DNA of 64,000 nt from an uncultured Bacteroidota bacterium (GCA_903863935.1 CAIPDV010000042.1:132869-196868), one strand, 5' to 3'. Numbered from the stretch's first letter, positions 33,468 through 42,698 are shown. A program made the numbers and translations. Notes: generated from the sequence alone by a model not told the origin.

Positions 33468-34352
33468 TTAATTCAAAACCTTTGACTTTACCATAGCTGC
33501 GATAGTTTTACCTATTACTGCCGGTGATTCCACAACCGTGATTCCACACTCGCGCATTATCTTCATTTTAGCCGCTGCAGTATCTTCAGCTCCGCCAACA
33601 ATAGCTCCGGCATGGCCCATAGTACGGCCCGGAGGAGCTGTTTGTCCTGCAATAAATCCTACGACAGGTTTGGTTCCATGTTCTTTAATATAATATGCAG
33701 CTTCTGCTTCCATGGTTCCGCCAATTTCACCAATCATGATGATACCTTCGGTTCCGGGATCATTCATTAATAATTCAACGGCTTGTTTGGTGGTTGTGCC
33801 AATAATAGGGTCACCGCCAATACCAATACAGGTAGATTGTCCGAGGCCAGCTTTGGTAACCTGGTCAACTGCTTCGTAAGTTAACGTGCCAGAGCGCGAA
33901 ACGATACCGATAGTACCGGGTCTGTGAATAAAGCCGGGCATGATACCCACCTTTGCTTCTCCCGGAGTGATAACACCCGGGCAGTTCGGACCTATCAAAC
34001 GGCAATCTTTATCAGACAAATACGATTTTACTTTCACCATATCCTGAACCGGAATCCCTTCTGTAATACACACAATTAATTTAATTCCAGCTTCGGCTGC
34101 TTCCATAATGGCATCGGCTGCAAATGCAGGTGGAACGAATATGATGGAAACATTGGCTTGTGCAAGTTTAACTGCATCGGCAACAGTATTAAATACAGGT
34201 CTATCTAAATGGGTTGTTCCGCCTTTGCCGGGGGTAACTCCACCTACCACATTGGTTCCGTATTCTATCATTTGCTGGGCATGAAATGTGCCTTCGCTTC
34301 CTGTGAAGCCTTGTACTATAACTTTCGAATTTTTATTTACTAATATGCTCAT
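33468..34352 (-). CDS. sucD: Succinyl-CoA synthetase alpha subunit
   Basis: 294 residues. With SucB-type beta subunit (sucC, not in the window) it converts succinyl-CoA to succinate with substrate-level phosphorylation in the TCA cycle. CoA-binding Rossmann start [46 protein letters not shown]; the phosphorylated active-site His near residue 250 in GHAGAIVGG. Full length. Promoter box at 34372-34379. Confidence 0.97.
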   Translation of the reverse strand: MSILVNKNSKVIVQGFTGSEGTFHAQQMIEYGTNVVGGVTPGKGGTTHLDRPVFNTVADAVKLAQANVSIIFVPPAFAADAIMEAAEAGIKLIVCITEGIPVQDMVKVKSYLSDKDCRLIGPNCPGVITPGEAKVGIMPGFIHRPGTIGIVSRSGTLTYEAVDQVTKAGLGQSTCIGIGGDPIIGTTTKQAVELLMNDPGTEGIIMIGEIGGTMEAEAAYYIKEHGTKPVVGFIAGQTAPPGRTMGHAGAIVGGAEDTAAAKMKIMRECGITVVESPAVIGKTIAAMVKSKVLN

Positions 34353-34371
34353 ACTTGTTTTTGTAAGGCTT

Positions 34372-34379
34372 CAAAATTA
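34372..34379 (-). promoter_or_regulatory. -7 promoter box of sucD
   Basis: TAATTTTG on the minus strand, 19 bases before the ATG at 34352. Confidence 0.55.
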
Positions 34380-34504
34380 GACTTTTTTTTATTACCAATC
34401 TAATACGTCATTGCAAGATTCAACGAAGCAACCCCGCAGGGCTCGTGAACTCCTCAAAAAATAGAGGTGTTAACAATCTCTGTAAAATAGGGACAAATAG
34501 GGGT

Positions 34505-34640
34505 TTATTTTTGGGCAAGCCCCAAGCTTCGCAAGGGTCGGGCTATTCGCTGCAAGTCCGCCCTCCAAAGTGGGCTTCGCCCGCCATAGCTTTAGCGAAG
34601 GCGGGCTTTCCGCTTCTATCCCTCTTGCGGCTATACCGAA
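34505..34640. repeat. GC-rich structured intergenic element
   Basis: Hairpins visible by eye: TTGGG/CCCAA at 34511-34525, GGGCTTCGCCC at 34572-34582, and GCCCGCC (34579-34585) pairing with GGCGGGC (34600-34606). Words such as GGGCTATTCGCTGCAAG and CTTTCCGCTTCTATCCCT flank them. Base composition is far above the neighbours. Confidence 0.65.
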
Positions 34641-34934
34641 TAATTTACCTCGACTATTTAATCCGAACCTGCGAGATTGTACTTCGTGGGAAGTAATAAT
34701 TTAATCTTGGCCTAAATTATTTTAAAATAGAACTTGATGAATTTACCCACTAAGACAGATGTTTAGGAGGTTAGTGGAGTTTCACATTACTTCTTTTATC
34801 TTACACTTCACTAATTTTTGCTTTCATTTTTAATCTGGGCGCATAATCTAATAAAAAAACTAATACAAAATCATATATAATCATTCAACCTTTCAACATC
34901 CTCGTGTTCGTTAAAAGATTTTTATCAAAAGCCT

Positions 34935-34963
34935 CTTGCATGTCAAAATATTCATTACTTTTG
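34935..34963 (+). promoter_or_regulatory. Promoter of the winged-helix gene
   Basis: TTG (34935-34937), 18-base spacer, TACTTTTG (34956-34963). It places the start at ATG 34990 and excludes the upstream Met at 34936. Confidence 0.65.
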
Positions 34964-34989
34964 TGTCGTTAGGTTTAAATGAATCATAC

Positions 34990-35508
34990 ATGTCAGTACT
35001 AAACAAAGACTTTGAATCAAGAAAAATAACCAAGGAGGCACTTCAGGAGTATGTTCAAAAATTAGAGCAGCAACTGAGTGAGTTACCATTGTTTATGAAA
35101 TACAGATTAGCACAAAATTTGCTTAAGGACTCTGATGTAACGGAAGTAATAAGTGACCATAAAAGTGACACTGTTATTCCTATAGAGAGTGAAGGTAATG
35201 AATACTTGACAGGGTGGTCAATTATAAAGAAGGCTGAGTTTGTTTTAAATTCATCCAATACCGGAATGACTACAGCAGAAATTGTTGATGCTATTTTGAA
35301 AATTGAACCTGGACTTAAAGATAATAGAAGTAAAATAGTTGCAAACCTATCTGGCACATTAGGAGCGAAAGCTAAAGTAGGCACTAAAATTACTCGTCGT
35401 AAAAATAAACTAGATGAATTTGTTTACTATATGGTTAAATGGGGGAGTGAAATAATTCCTCCTGATAACGAACAAGAAAAAACCCCCACAAATAATGCAG
35501 AGGTTTAA
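34990..35508 (+). CDS. Small protein with a winged-helix-like domain, function unknown
   Basis: 172 residues from ATG 34990. The N-terminal 60 residues are a helical, probably coiled part (KEALQEYVQKLEQQLSEL, LPLFMKYRLAQNLL). The C-terminal part, from about WSIIKKAEFVLNSSNTGMTT to VYYMVKW, looks like a HARE-HTH/winged-helix fold: an initial W-x-x-x-x-A-E-x-V-L helix, TTAEIVDAIL, and a final strand after basic TRRKNKLDEF. That suggests DNA or protein binding, but the similarity is weak and I do not name a family. It stands alone between repeat-rich regions with its own promoter and a terminator, a context that hints at acquired or mobile-associated DNA. Confidence 0.6.
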   Translation: MSVLNKDFESRKITKEALQEYVQKLEQQLSELPLFMKYRLAQNLLKDSDVTEVISDHKSDTVIPIESEGNEYLTGWSIIKKAEFVLNSSNTGMTTAEIVDAILKIEPGLKDNRSKIVANLSGTLGAKAKVGTKITRRKNKLDEFVYYMVKWGSEIIPPDNEQEKTPTNNAEV

Positions 35509-35588
35509 AATTTTGCGAAGCAAATAGAACATCATTAGTGTTGTTTTGACCCCTAAGTGTAAGGGAACCATCAGCACACTGATTTTTG

Positions 35589-35619
35589 AAAAGCCCAGAG
35601 ACGCAAACTCTGGGTTTTT
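35589..35619 (+). terminator. Terminator after the winged-helix gene
   Basis: Stem CCCAGAG / CTCTGGG extended by A/T pairs (AAAAG...TTTTT), loop ACGCAAA, followed by GCTTTTCT. It is about 80 bases after the stop. The rest of 35509-35788 holds only a degenerate half of a family B repeat near 35734. Confidence 0.85.
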
Positions 35620-35788
35620 GCTTTTCTATAGGACAAAGATAAGAAAAAAATATTATCCCTATACCGGCAAGTTGCCCTCCAAGGGGAAATAACCTTTTAA
35701 GCTTTGTCCTAAAAAAGCCCCTCTTTTATATACCTTGCGTCGCAGAGCCTCGCATGGTCATTTAATTACAAATTGCCAATTTTAATTC

Positions 35789-36802
35789 CTAATCCGCATT
35801 TATCGCCTTCCAAAGCACATCCAGCAACTCAGAAATACCTTTATTTGTTGCAGATGAGAAATACACCACAGGAACCTTTTTGAGCTTCCTGCTTTTGGCT
35901 TTTATTTCTTTTTTGAGTTCACCTAATAGCTCATCGTCGGCCATATCGCACTTGGAAACAGCCAATATACGGGCTTTGTCGAGGAGTGTAGGATTGAATT
36001 TTTCCAGTTCAGAAAGCAGGATAAGGTATTCGGTAACAATATCGGGGGCATCAGCAGGCACCATGAACAACAACACCGAGTTGCGTTCAATATGGCGCAG
36101 GAAGCGCAATCCAAGTCCTTTACCTTCGGAGGCACCTTCAATGATTCCTGGAATATCAGCCATTACAAAAGATTGCATTCCACGATATTTTACAATTCCC
36201 AAATTAGGAACGAGTGTGGTAAAAGGATAGTTAGCAATTTCGGGCTTAGCAGCAGATACCACAGAAAGCAAAGTGGATTTTCCGGCATTTGGGAAACCCA
36301 CCAAACCTACATCTGCAAGCAACTTTAATTCCAATATTTTCCATTCTTCCTTACCGGGCTCGCCTGGCTGTGCATGGTGCGGAGATTGATTTGTAGGCGT
36401 AGCAAAATGACTGTTTCCTAATCCGCCACGGCCACCTTTTACAATAATACGTTCCTCCCCATCAAAAGATATTTCATGTTCCTGCTCTCCTGTTATATCA
36501 TCTCTTACAATAGTACCAATAGGCACTTCAAGTATTATATCCTCACCATCGGCTCCTTTCATATTCTGATAAGAACCGTTACCACCCGGAGTTGCAATAA
36601 TGTGCTTGCGGTATTTTAAATGTATGAGCGTCCACAATTGTTTGTTACCACGCAAAATAATATCCCCACCACGGCCGCCGTCGCCACCATCAGGGCCCCC
36701 TTTAGCCACCGTTTTATCACGGTAAAAGTGAACGGAACCTGCGCCACCCTTTCCGGTACGGCAACAAATTTTCACATAGTCTACAAAGTTCGAGTCAGCC
36801 AT
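35789..36802 (-). CDS. obg: GTPase Obg
   Basis: 337 residues. A ribosome-associated GTPase needed for 50S maturation and growth control. The glycine-rich Obg domain (DGGDGGRGGDIILRGN) is followed by the G domain: GFPNAGKSTL (G1), ADIPGIIEGA (G3) and AVSKCDMAD (G4, the NKxD position written SKCD). It ends after the G domain; the optional C-terminal OCT domain is absent, as usual in this phylum. It is 92 bases downstream of the phosphohexomutase gene on the same strand. Confidence 0.96.
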   Translation of the reverse strand: MADSNFVDYVKICCRTGKGGAGSVHFYRDKTVAKGGPDGGDGGRGGDIILRGNKQLWTLIHLKYRKHIIATPGGNGSYQNMKGADGEDIILEVPIGTIVRDDITGEQEHEISFDGEERIIVKGGRGGLGNSHFATPTNQSPHHAQPGEPGKEEWKILELKLLADVGLVGFPNAGKSTLLSVVSAAKPEIANYPFTTLVPNLGIVKYRGMQSFVMADIPGIIEGASEGKGLGLRFLRHIERNSVLLFMVPADAPDIVTEYLILLSELEKFNPTLLDKARILAVSKCDMADDELLGELKKEIKAKSRKLKKVPVVYFSSATNKGISELLDVLWKAINAD

Positions 36803-36807
36803 CGTAT

Positions 36808-36894
36808 TTAATTAGGAATTAAAAATTAGGAATTAGGAATCATAAAGTCACTCTATTAAGTTTGCACCAACTCGTAATTCCTAATTCGTAATTC
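36808..36894. repeat. AATTAGGAATT-type inverted repeat (family H)
   Basis: ATTAGGAATTAAAAATTAGG and AATTAGGAAT copies at 36808-36840, and the complementary TAATTCCTAATT words at 36870-36894. A further half copy (TTTAATTAGGAATTA) occurs at 56936-56950. Confidence 0.7.
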
Positions 36895-38307
36895 CTAATT
36901 GGATTTAGTTATTATTCTTCCCGCCGCTGCCAGTATATCGTCTGCAATAGCTGCAGTTGGTGCTTCCGAATAAGTTCTTAAAACCGGTTCGGTACCGGAA
37001 GCCCTTAACATCAACCATTCATCATCACTGAAAAAGAATTTGAATCCGTCAATAGTTTCAATGCGTTGTACCTTATATTTTCCGAATGCCTTATATTTAT
37101 TCTGATTGCAGTTATCCAGCACCTTTTGTTTTATTTCTTCAGTAAGGTGGAGGTCAATTCTCCTGTATGCAAATTTGCCGGTAATCTTGAGAGCTTGTTT
37201 CACCAATTCATCCAAAGACTTGCCGGTTCTTGCCATATATTCAATAATAGTAAGCCCTATCCAGATTCCGTCTCTTTCCGGTATATGGCCTTTTATGGCA
37301 ATTCCTCCTGATTCCTCGCCTCCTAATAAAACATCTTCATTTATCATTACATCGCACACATACTTAAACCCAACTTTTACAACCTGCAATGGCAACTTGT
37401 AATGGGCACACATTTTCTTTATCTTTTCAGTAACTGAAAAAGCCACACAAACCTTTCCACCCATCTTTTTATATTCTACAAGGTAGTTTATAAGTATCAG
37501 TATGATGAGATGTGAATCTACAAACTCACCTTTACCATTATAAAGACCAATACGGTCAGCATCGCCATCGGTTGCAAGACCAACGTCAATTGTTTTTGTT
37601 GTTTTAATGTACTCCTTCAGTTCGGTTAAGTTACGGTCAATAGGCTCAGGAGCTACACCACCAAATCCCGGGTTATGCACACAATGCAATAAGGTTGCGC
37701 CGGGGAACAGCCTTTTCATCACATTCTGACCTGCGCCATACATTGAATCGTATGCAATTCGAACGTTGGAATTATTTATTAGCCTTACATCAAAGTTCTT
37801 TTCAACATGCTTGCAGTAAAGGGTTTCAAGGTCAATATATTTTACAACACCCACTTTAATAAATTCGTCGAGGTTAAGTTTGGTGGTGTCAATTGTAGAC
37901 TTTACCTTAATTCTATCTTCAATTTCTTTTACCTTATTGGCAAGGAGAGGCCCGCCATATTCGCCTTTCAGCTTAAACCCATTATAATCGGGCGGGTTAT
38001 GGCTGGCAGTAATAACAATACCCACACTGGCCTTATTTTTAACAACACCTAATGAAACCATAGGAGTTGAAGCAATGCCTGTAGAAAGGAGTGTTTTAAT
38101 TCCGCTTTTTGCGAAAACTTTAGCCACCGTTTCGGCAAACATTTTACCGCCAAAACGGCAGTCATATCCAATAACGGCAAGCGGTTCCTTATAATTTTTA
38201 ATAAGCCACTCAGCCGTTGCCTGTGAAACGCGAACTACATTCTCAACGGTATACTCTTCTGCAATAATAGCACGCCATCCATCGGTGCCAAATTTTATTG
38301 AACTCAT
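36895..38307 (-). CDS. Phosphohexomutase (phosphoglucomutase/phosphomannomutase family)
   Basis: 470 residues, alpha-D-phosphohexomutase superfamily. Motifs: catalytic phosphoserine loop VITASHNPPDYNG, metal-binding DGDADRIGLYN, sugar-binding LGGEESGGIAI and phosphate-binding RASGTEPVLRTYS. Candidates are GlmM, phosphomannomutase or phosphoglucomutase; the DGDADRIGLYN and GGEESGG context does not settle the substrate. It feeds sugar nucleotides for wall, LPS or capsule. A promoter box lies at 38328-38335. Confidence 0.92.
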   Translation of the reverse strand: MSSIKFGTDGWRAIIAEEYTVENVVRVSQATAEWLIKNYKEPLAVIGYDCRFGGKMFAETVAKVFAKSGIKTLLSTGIASTPMVSLGVVKNKASVGIVITASHNPPDYNGFKLKGEYGGPLLANKVKEIEDRIKVKSTIDTTKLNLDEFIKVGVVKYIDLETLYCKHVEKNFDVRLINNSNVRIAYDSMYGAGQNVMKRLFPGATLLHCVHNPGFGGVAPEPIDRNLTELKEYIKTTKTIDVGLATDGDADRIGLYNGKGEFVDSHLIILILINYLVEYKKMGGKVCVAFSVTEKIKKMCAHYKLPLQVVKVGFKYVCDVMINEDVLLGGEESGGIAIKGHIPERDGIWIGLTIIEYMARTGKSLDELVKQALKITGKFAYRRIDLHLTEEIKQKVLDNCNQNKYKAFGKYKVQRIETIDGFKFFFSDDEWLMLRASGTEPVLRTYSEAPTAAIADDILAAAGRIITKSN

Positions 38308-38327
38308 GTTAAATATTATTTCAGGCG

Positions 38328-38335
38328 CAAAAATA
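38328..38335 (-). promoter_or_regulatory. -7 promoter box of the phosphohexomutase gene
   Basis: TATTTTTG on the minus strand, 20 bases before the ATG at 38307. Confidence 0.55.
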
Positions 38336-38350
38336 GACTAAAAAAACAGA

Positions 38351-38413
38351 TATGAGTTATAAGTTATGACCTTTAGCACAATATGCCAATTTGGAAATAA
38401 CTCATAACTTGAG
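38351..38413. repeat. ATGAGTTATAAGTTATG inverted repeat (family I)
   Basis: Left ATGAGTTATAAGTTATGACC, right ATAACTCATAACTT; same family as the longer element at 41870-41940. Confidence 0.7.
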
Positions 38414-38414
38414 A

Positions 38415-39839
38415 TTACTTGCCTCTTCCCTGAAAGACAATAAGCACAGTATATATCAGGATACGGATATCGAGCAGAAACGATATGTTCTCCAGATAAA
38501 GAATATCATATTCCATTCTCCGCACCATTTGGTCTACATTCTCGGCGTAGCCATACTTAACCTGGCCCCATGAAGTAATACCGGGCTTAATTTTTTGAAG
38601 ATGCGTGTAGTGGGGAGCTTTTTGAATGATCTGGTCAATGAAGAACTGGCGTTCCGGCCGTGGCCCAACTACCGACATACTTCCTATAAGGACATTCAAA
38701 AACTGGGGTAATTCATCTAAACGGCTTTTGCGTAAAAACTTGCCTACTTTAGTGATGCGTGAATCTTGCTTGCTGGAAAGTGCAGGACCGTTCTTTTCCG
38801 CTCCATGCGTCATTGAGCGGAACTTGAATATGGTAAAGGGTTTGCCATGCAAGCCTATTCGTTCCTGGGAATAAAATATCGGGCCTTTCGAAGTACACTT
38901 GATAATGATCGCAATTACAAGATAAACGGGAGAAAAAATCACTAAAAAAAACAGGGAGGAAACAATATCAAACGCACGTTTTAGTATGATCTGCTTGGGT
39001 TCCAGAACATCTTTAGAAACTACTATCAGCGGGGCATCAATAATAGATGAGAATTTAACCGAACCGGTGAGGATATCATACATATCAGGAATTATCTTTA
39101 TGATAGTGCGGGTATCGCTTAACTTATTAATTATGCTTTGAATGTATTTATGTTCCGATGATTCAATGGCAATGATAACTTCTTCGGCCTGTTCCTTAAC
39201 AATAATGTCGTGTATATTTTCAAATTCACCCAAATGCTTCAATTTGCTTTTTAGCTCAGGCGAAAAACCGTTTGCTGTGTCCACATGAACAAACCCGATG
39301 AATTTATTCCCCGATGAAGCCTTCTGGTTTTCCATATCGTCGAATAGCTGAACCGCCTTTTTATTGCTGCCAATTAAAATAGTGTTGAATCCAATTTTGC
39401 GGTTATGGATCTTCCGGTTGGTTATTGTAGTAAGTATTATATGAGCAATAGAAGTCAGGATAAATTGCATGCCAAATAATACGGAAACAGATAGGTAATA
39501 GGTTTTGTAGTTTATAATTACATTTTTTAAAAGAAGGGTGAAGAATAGTATTACAACTCCAATTATTCCAGTAACAAACAATTGCCTTATCTCCGCAATT
39601 CTGGATTTGCGATATACATTGGAATATAGCCCTGAAAGTAAATACAATACAATCCAGAAAGAAGGAATGAGCAAGAGTGCGACCAGAAAGAATTTCGCAT
39701 CGAAAGTTAGCGGAACCGGAACACCGAATTTTTCAGTTTCTATGAAGAGTTTACGGAATATCCAGAAGGCGGTCCAGGTTATGGAAGAGCATAGGAAATC
39801 TGCAATTATATATTTTGTTATTTCCCTGCGACGGTTCAA
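38415..39839 (-). CDS. Polyprenyl-phosphate sugar-1-phosphate transferase (WcaJ/WbaP type)
   Basis: 474 residues. Starts exopolysaccharide or O-antigen units by moving a sugar-1-phosphate to undecaprenyl phosphate. N-terminal half: four or five membrane helices (YIIADFLCSSITWTAFWIF, FFLVALLLIPSFWIVLYLLS and others) with a CoA-binding-like domain. Catalytic half: KRAFDIVSSLFFLVIFSPVY, then GPIFYSQERIGLHGKPFTIF, KFRSM, SRLDELPQFLNVLIGSMSVV and GPRPE, the family's signature. It follows a lipoprotein and an oxidoreductase gene with 5-bp and 55-bp gaps, forming an operon. Confidence 0.95.
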   Translation of the reverse strand: MNRRREITKYIIADFLCSSITWTAFWIFRKLFIETEKFGVPVPLTFDAKFFLVALLLIPSFWIVLYLLSGLYSNVYRKSRIAEIRQLFVTGIIGVVILFFTLLLKNVIINYKTYYLSVSVLFGMQFILTSIAHIILTTITNRKIHNRKIGFNTILIGSNKKAVQLFDDMENQKASSGNKFIGFVHVDTANGFSPELKSKLKHLGEFENIHDIIVKEQAEEVIIAIESSEHKYIQSIINKLSDTRTIIKIIPDMYDILTGSVKFSSIIDAPLIVVSKDVLEPKQIILKRAFDIVSSLFFLVIFSPVYLVIAIIIKCTSKGPIFYSQERIGLHGKPFTIFKFRSMTHGAEKNGPALSSKQDSRITKVGKFLRKSRLDELPQFLNVLIGSMSVVGPRPERQFFIDQIIQKAPHYTHLQKIKPGITSWGQVKYGYAENVDQMVRRMEYDILYLENISFLLDIRILIYTVLIVFQGRGK

Positions 39840-39844
39840 TGGAG

Positions 39845-40765
39845 CTAATCTAAAATTTTGATATTATCCAAAAGAAGGGTATCGGCAACCGGAGATGTGC
39901 CTGTCATGGCAAAATATACCCGTAAAGGTTTAATTGAAAAGGTAGCAATAGTGCTATTGAGTGCCACATACATCTTTTTCCAGGTGGTTGTCGGATAGAA
40001 TATTGCAATTGGGCTTGATTCATTCGTAAGGTCACCGTCAAATACCCCAACCGAAATGCTGGTTGTACATCTGTAATTAAACTCCATGAAAACAGGAATA
40101 CTGCTATTGGGAAGGGACCATAATGTATCTGTAACAGCCATAAAATAGTTATGGTTTGCAGTTGGCTGCACAATTGCCATTCCTGAACCTTGTCCCTGGA
40201 AAACGAGGGATGGGTCGTGTGTCACCACCATTTGGGTGTCGGATGGACCAAGCGAACCGGTATATTCACTTAAATGGTTTGGTGTGGCATTGGAGTTTTC
40301 CTGATCAAAATCCTCCATATAGGGGAATTTAACCCAGGTGTAATATGTTGATGAGGGATGAAAGTTTATTGTTGATCCTTGCTGAAGATTTACACTAACC
40401 GAATAATATTGATAAAATGGATTGATGCTGGCTGCTGCATTTGAAGTTAACCCTGGCACGGCAATGCCGGAATAAATCAGGATATTATGGTTGCCATTGC
40501 TTGCTACAATTGGAAAAGTACATGGCATTTGGAAGGCACCAACGGGATTATCATCCAGGTAAACCCAGGCATATTGAATATTGGAAGAGGCTGTTCCCTG
40601 TGCCGGGGTTGATGTTGTAGCCGAATAGGTGGAAGTGAAAGGTATACTGTCAATATGGCCATAAGCGGGAACCGTTACCGGGGGAGCAAAGGTGTTGCAT
40701 GATGACAGGAACACTGTCACTACTAAAATAAGTACAAGATGAAATGGAATTTTAAGTTTTAGCAT
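39845..40765 (-). CDS. Lipoprotein of unknown function in the polysaccharide operon
   Basis: 306 residues, not recognised. Lipobox FLSSC gives the lipidated Cys23. The N-terminal ~110 residues look like a DUF4397/Ig-like beta unit (SIPFTSTYSATTSTPAQGTA, NGNHNILIYSG). The C-terminal half has a jelly-roll-like beta region with a WKKMYVALNSTIATF strand and ends in LLLDNIKILD, the usual closing strand of carbohydrate-binding or MAM-like domains. Five bases upstream of the sugar transferase, so an outer-membrane role with the polysaccharide is inferred. Confidence 0.65.
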   Translation of the reverse strand: MLKLKIPFHLVLILVVTVFLSSCNTFAPPVTVPAYGHIDSIPFTSTYSATTSTPAQGTASSNIQYAWVYLDDNPVGAFQMPCTFPIVASNGNHNILIYSGIAVPGLTSNAAASINPFYQYYSVSVNLQQGSTINFHPSSTYYTWVKFPYMEDFDQENSNATPNHLSEYTGSLGPSDTQMVVTHDPSLVFQGQGSGMAIVQPTANHNYFMAVTDTLWSLPNSSIPVFMEFNYRCTTSISVGVFDGDLTNESSPIAIFYPTTTWKKMYVALNSTIATFSIKPLRVYFAMTGTSPVADTLLLDNIKILD

Positions 40766-40820
40766 TTGAATGAAAACGCGGCGAAATTTACATTATTGTA
40801 TTGCAAAGTAAGCCAACTAT

Positions 40821-41807
40821 TTATTCCGGCTGAATGAAATTTATTCTTTCTATGATCTTTGCTGCTGTTTCAAGAGCTTTGGCACCATCTTCAATGGTTA
40901 CAATAGTTGGTGTGTTATTCAGGATGGCATTTGCAAATTCCTGCAATTCCATGCGAATGGCATTATTGGGAACCACAGCAGGGTTTTCGAGATAAATCTG
41001 CTTTTTAGGTTTTCCTGCTCCCTGGTCAATTACCATAGCGAACATACCTTCTTCCCCATCCGGGTCTAATTCTTTTATTTTAACAACCTCGGTTTTATGA
41101 GAGAGCAGGTCAATTGAGATATAGGCATCCTTTTGGAACATCCTTATTTTACGCATATTCTTAAGACTTATGCGGCTGGCGGTAAGGTTGGCAACGCAGC
41201 CATTGTCAAACTCAATACGGGCATTGGCAATATCGGGGGTGTCGCTAACTACCGATACTCCGCTGGCACTTATTCTTTTAACATCCGATTTTACAAGACT
41301 CAGTACTATATCTATATCATGTATCATCAGGTCAAGAATTACCGACACATCGGTTCCCCTGGGATTGAACTGGGCTAACCTATGAGCTTCGATGAACATC
41401 GGATTATCGCAACGGTCTTTCACAGCCAGGAATGCCGGATTGAAACGTTCTACATGACCTACCTGAGTTTTTACATTCGCTTCGCGTGCCAATGAAACTA
41501 ATGACTTAGCTTCTTCAATAGTGCCTGCAAGTGGTTTTTCAATGAACACATGCTTAAATTGCCTAAGTGCAATAGTGGCATATTCGCAATGTGCTATGGT
41601 TGGCACAACAACATCCACAACATCCACACTTTTTATAAGTTCGAGCGCAGTTGCAAATAAGGGAACCTTTAATTCTTCACTTACTAATTTAGCCACCGCA
41701 GGGTCGGAATCAAAAAATCCGACAAGTTCATATTGAGGTATCTCCCTAATCTGTTTCAGGTGGATCTTTCCAAGATGGCCTGCCCCTATCACTCCTATTT
41801 TAAGCAT
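40821..41807 (-). CDS. Gfo/Idh/MocA family oxidoreductase
   Basis: 328 residues. An NAD(P)-dependent sugar oxidoreductase. The Rossmann start IGVIGAGHLGKIHLKQI, VVVPTIAHCEYA, the catalytic EKPLAG and QVGHVERFNPAF are characteristic; the C-terminal domain carries the substrate site. Its neighbours point to nucleotide-sugar modification for surface polysaccharide, such as a UDP-GlcNAc-type dehydrogenase, but the substrate is not shown by the sequence. First gene of an operon of three; its -7 box is at 41830-41837. Confidence 0.9.
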   Translation of the reverse strand: MLKIGVIGAGHLGKIHLKQIREIPQYELVGFFDSDPAVAKLVSEELKVPLFATALELIKSVDVVDVVVPTIAHCEYATIALRQFKHVFIEKPLAGTIEEAKSLVSLAREANVKTQVGHVERFNPAFLAVKDRCDNPMFIEAHRLAQFNPRGTDVSVILDLMIHDIDIVLSLVKSDVKRISASGVSVVSDTPDIANARIEFDNGCVANLTASRISLKNMRKIRMFQKDAYISIDLLSHKTEVVKIKELDPDGEEGMFAMVIDQGAGKPKKQIYLENPAVVPNNAIRMELQEFANAILNNTPTIVTIEDGAKALETAAKIIERINFIQPE

Positions 41808-41829
41808 TGTTGTTTTTTCAAAAGTTTCG

Positions 41830-41837
41830 CAAAATTA
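41830..41837 (-). promoter_or_regulatory. -7 promoter box of the oxidoreductase operon
   Basis: TAATTTTG on the minus strand, 22 bases before ATG 41807. Confidence 0.55.
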
Positions 41838-41868
41838 ATGATAAAACCCTATGAGTGGTTCGATACAA

Positions 41869-41940
41869 GTTATAAGTTATGAGTTATAAGTTATCAAGTA
41901 TAGTTTATTTGGGTACAACTTATAACTCATAACTTATAAC
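41869..41940. repeat. Near-perfect inverted repeat, AGTTATAAGTTATG type (family I)
   Basis: Arms near 41872-41898 and 41914-41940 are reverse complements at 26 of 27 positions; word AGTTATAAGTTATGAGTT. It separates the divergent oxidoreductase and pcm promoters. Confidence 0.85.
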
Positions 41941-41948
41941 TAATTTTG
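41941..41948 (+). promoter_or_regulatory. -7 promoter box of pcm
   Basis: TAATTTTG, 5 bases before GTG 41954; leaderless or nearly leaderless transcript predicted. Confidence 0.6.
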
Positions 41949-41953
41949 CCCCC

Positions 41954-42595
41954 GTGGAAGATACTTTTAAACATCAGGCACTGCGAAAAAAACTCGTTCA
42001 GCATCTTAAGAAAAGCGGCATTAAGGATTTTAAAGTGCTTCAGGCTATTGAAAAAATACCCCGGCACTTCTTTTTTAACAGTGCCTTTCTGCAATTTGCG
42101 TATGATGATGTGGCCTTCCAGATAGGTGAAGGGCAAACGATTTCCCAGCCTTATACAGTAGCAAGGCAAAGCGAACTCTTAGAGGTAAGAAAAGGTGATA
42201 AGATCCTTGAAATTGGTACCGGTTCGGGTTATCAGGCATCTATATTAAGCACCTTAGGTGCGGAGGTCTATTCGATAGAACGGCAAAAAAAATTGCATGA
42301 CAAAGCCAAAATTATGCTTGAAAAGTTAAACTGTAATGTTAAATGCTTTTATGGCGATGGTTATATTGGCCTTCCTGAATTTGCCCCGTTTGACAGAGCT
42401 ATTGTAACGGCGGCGGCTCCGTATATTCCCGAACCTTTGCTCCAGCAATTAAAACCAAGAGGTATATTGGTTATTCCGGTAGGAAATGAAACGACGCAGG
42501 TGATGAAAAAAATAAGAAAAATCGGGGATAATGAATATGATACCAAAGATTATGGAAACTTTTCATTTGTGCCCATGCTTGGTGAAACCACTTAG
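41954..42595 (+). CDS. pcm: Protein-L-isoaspartate O-methyltransferase
   Basis: 213 residues. Methylates isoaspartyl residues in aged proteins, with S-adenosylmethionine, so that they can be repaired. Signatures: GEGQTISQPYTVA, the SAM loop ILEIGTGSGYQAS, and the late strand LKPRGILVIPVG. The start is GTG 41954, directly behind the promoter box. The next gene has its own promoter. Confidence 0.96.
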   Translation: MEDTFKHQALRKKLVQHLKKSGIKDFKVLQAIEKIPRHFFFNSAFLQFAYDDVAFQIGEGQTISQPYTVARQSELLEVRKGDKILEIGTGSGYQASILSTLGAEVYSIERQKKLHDKAKIMLEKLNCNVKCFYGDGYIGLPEFAPFDRAIVTAAAPYIPEPLLQQLKPRGILVIPVGNETTQVMKKIRKIGDNEYDTKDYGNFSFVPMLGETT

Positions 42596-42698
42596 TCTGG
42601 CAGGATATAATAATTAATAAAGAGTCCCGTTATCTATCCACAACAACCTGTGCATATATAGCGTAAACATCTACCCTAACCATAGTCCCAATTACGCT

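Larger units (their letters stand above)
34353..34989. other. Gene-free, repeat-derived region
   Basis: About 640 bases. It contains a degenerate family B copy (34407-34431) and, at 34505-34640, a GC-rich block of nested hairpins (see separate entry), then AT-rich sequence and the promoter of the winged-helix gene. A short plus-strand ORF at 34445-34696 is generated by the repeats and has no support as a gene. Confidence 0.7.

Noticed and set aside
34445-34696. 83-residue plus-strand ORF
   Set aside because: Runs through the GC-rich hairpin element and repeats; no start context.
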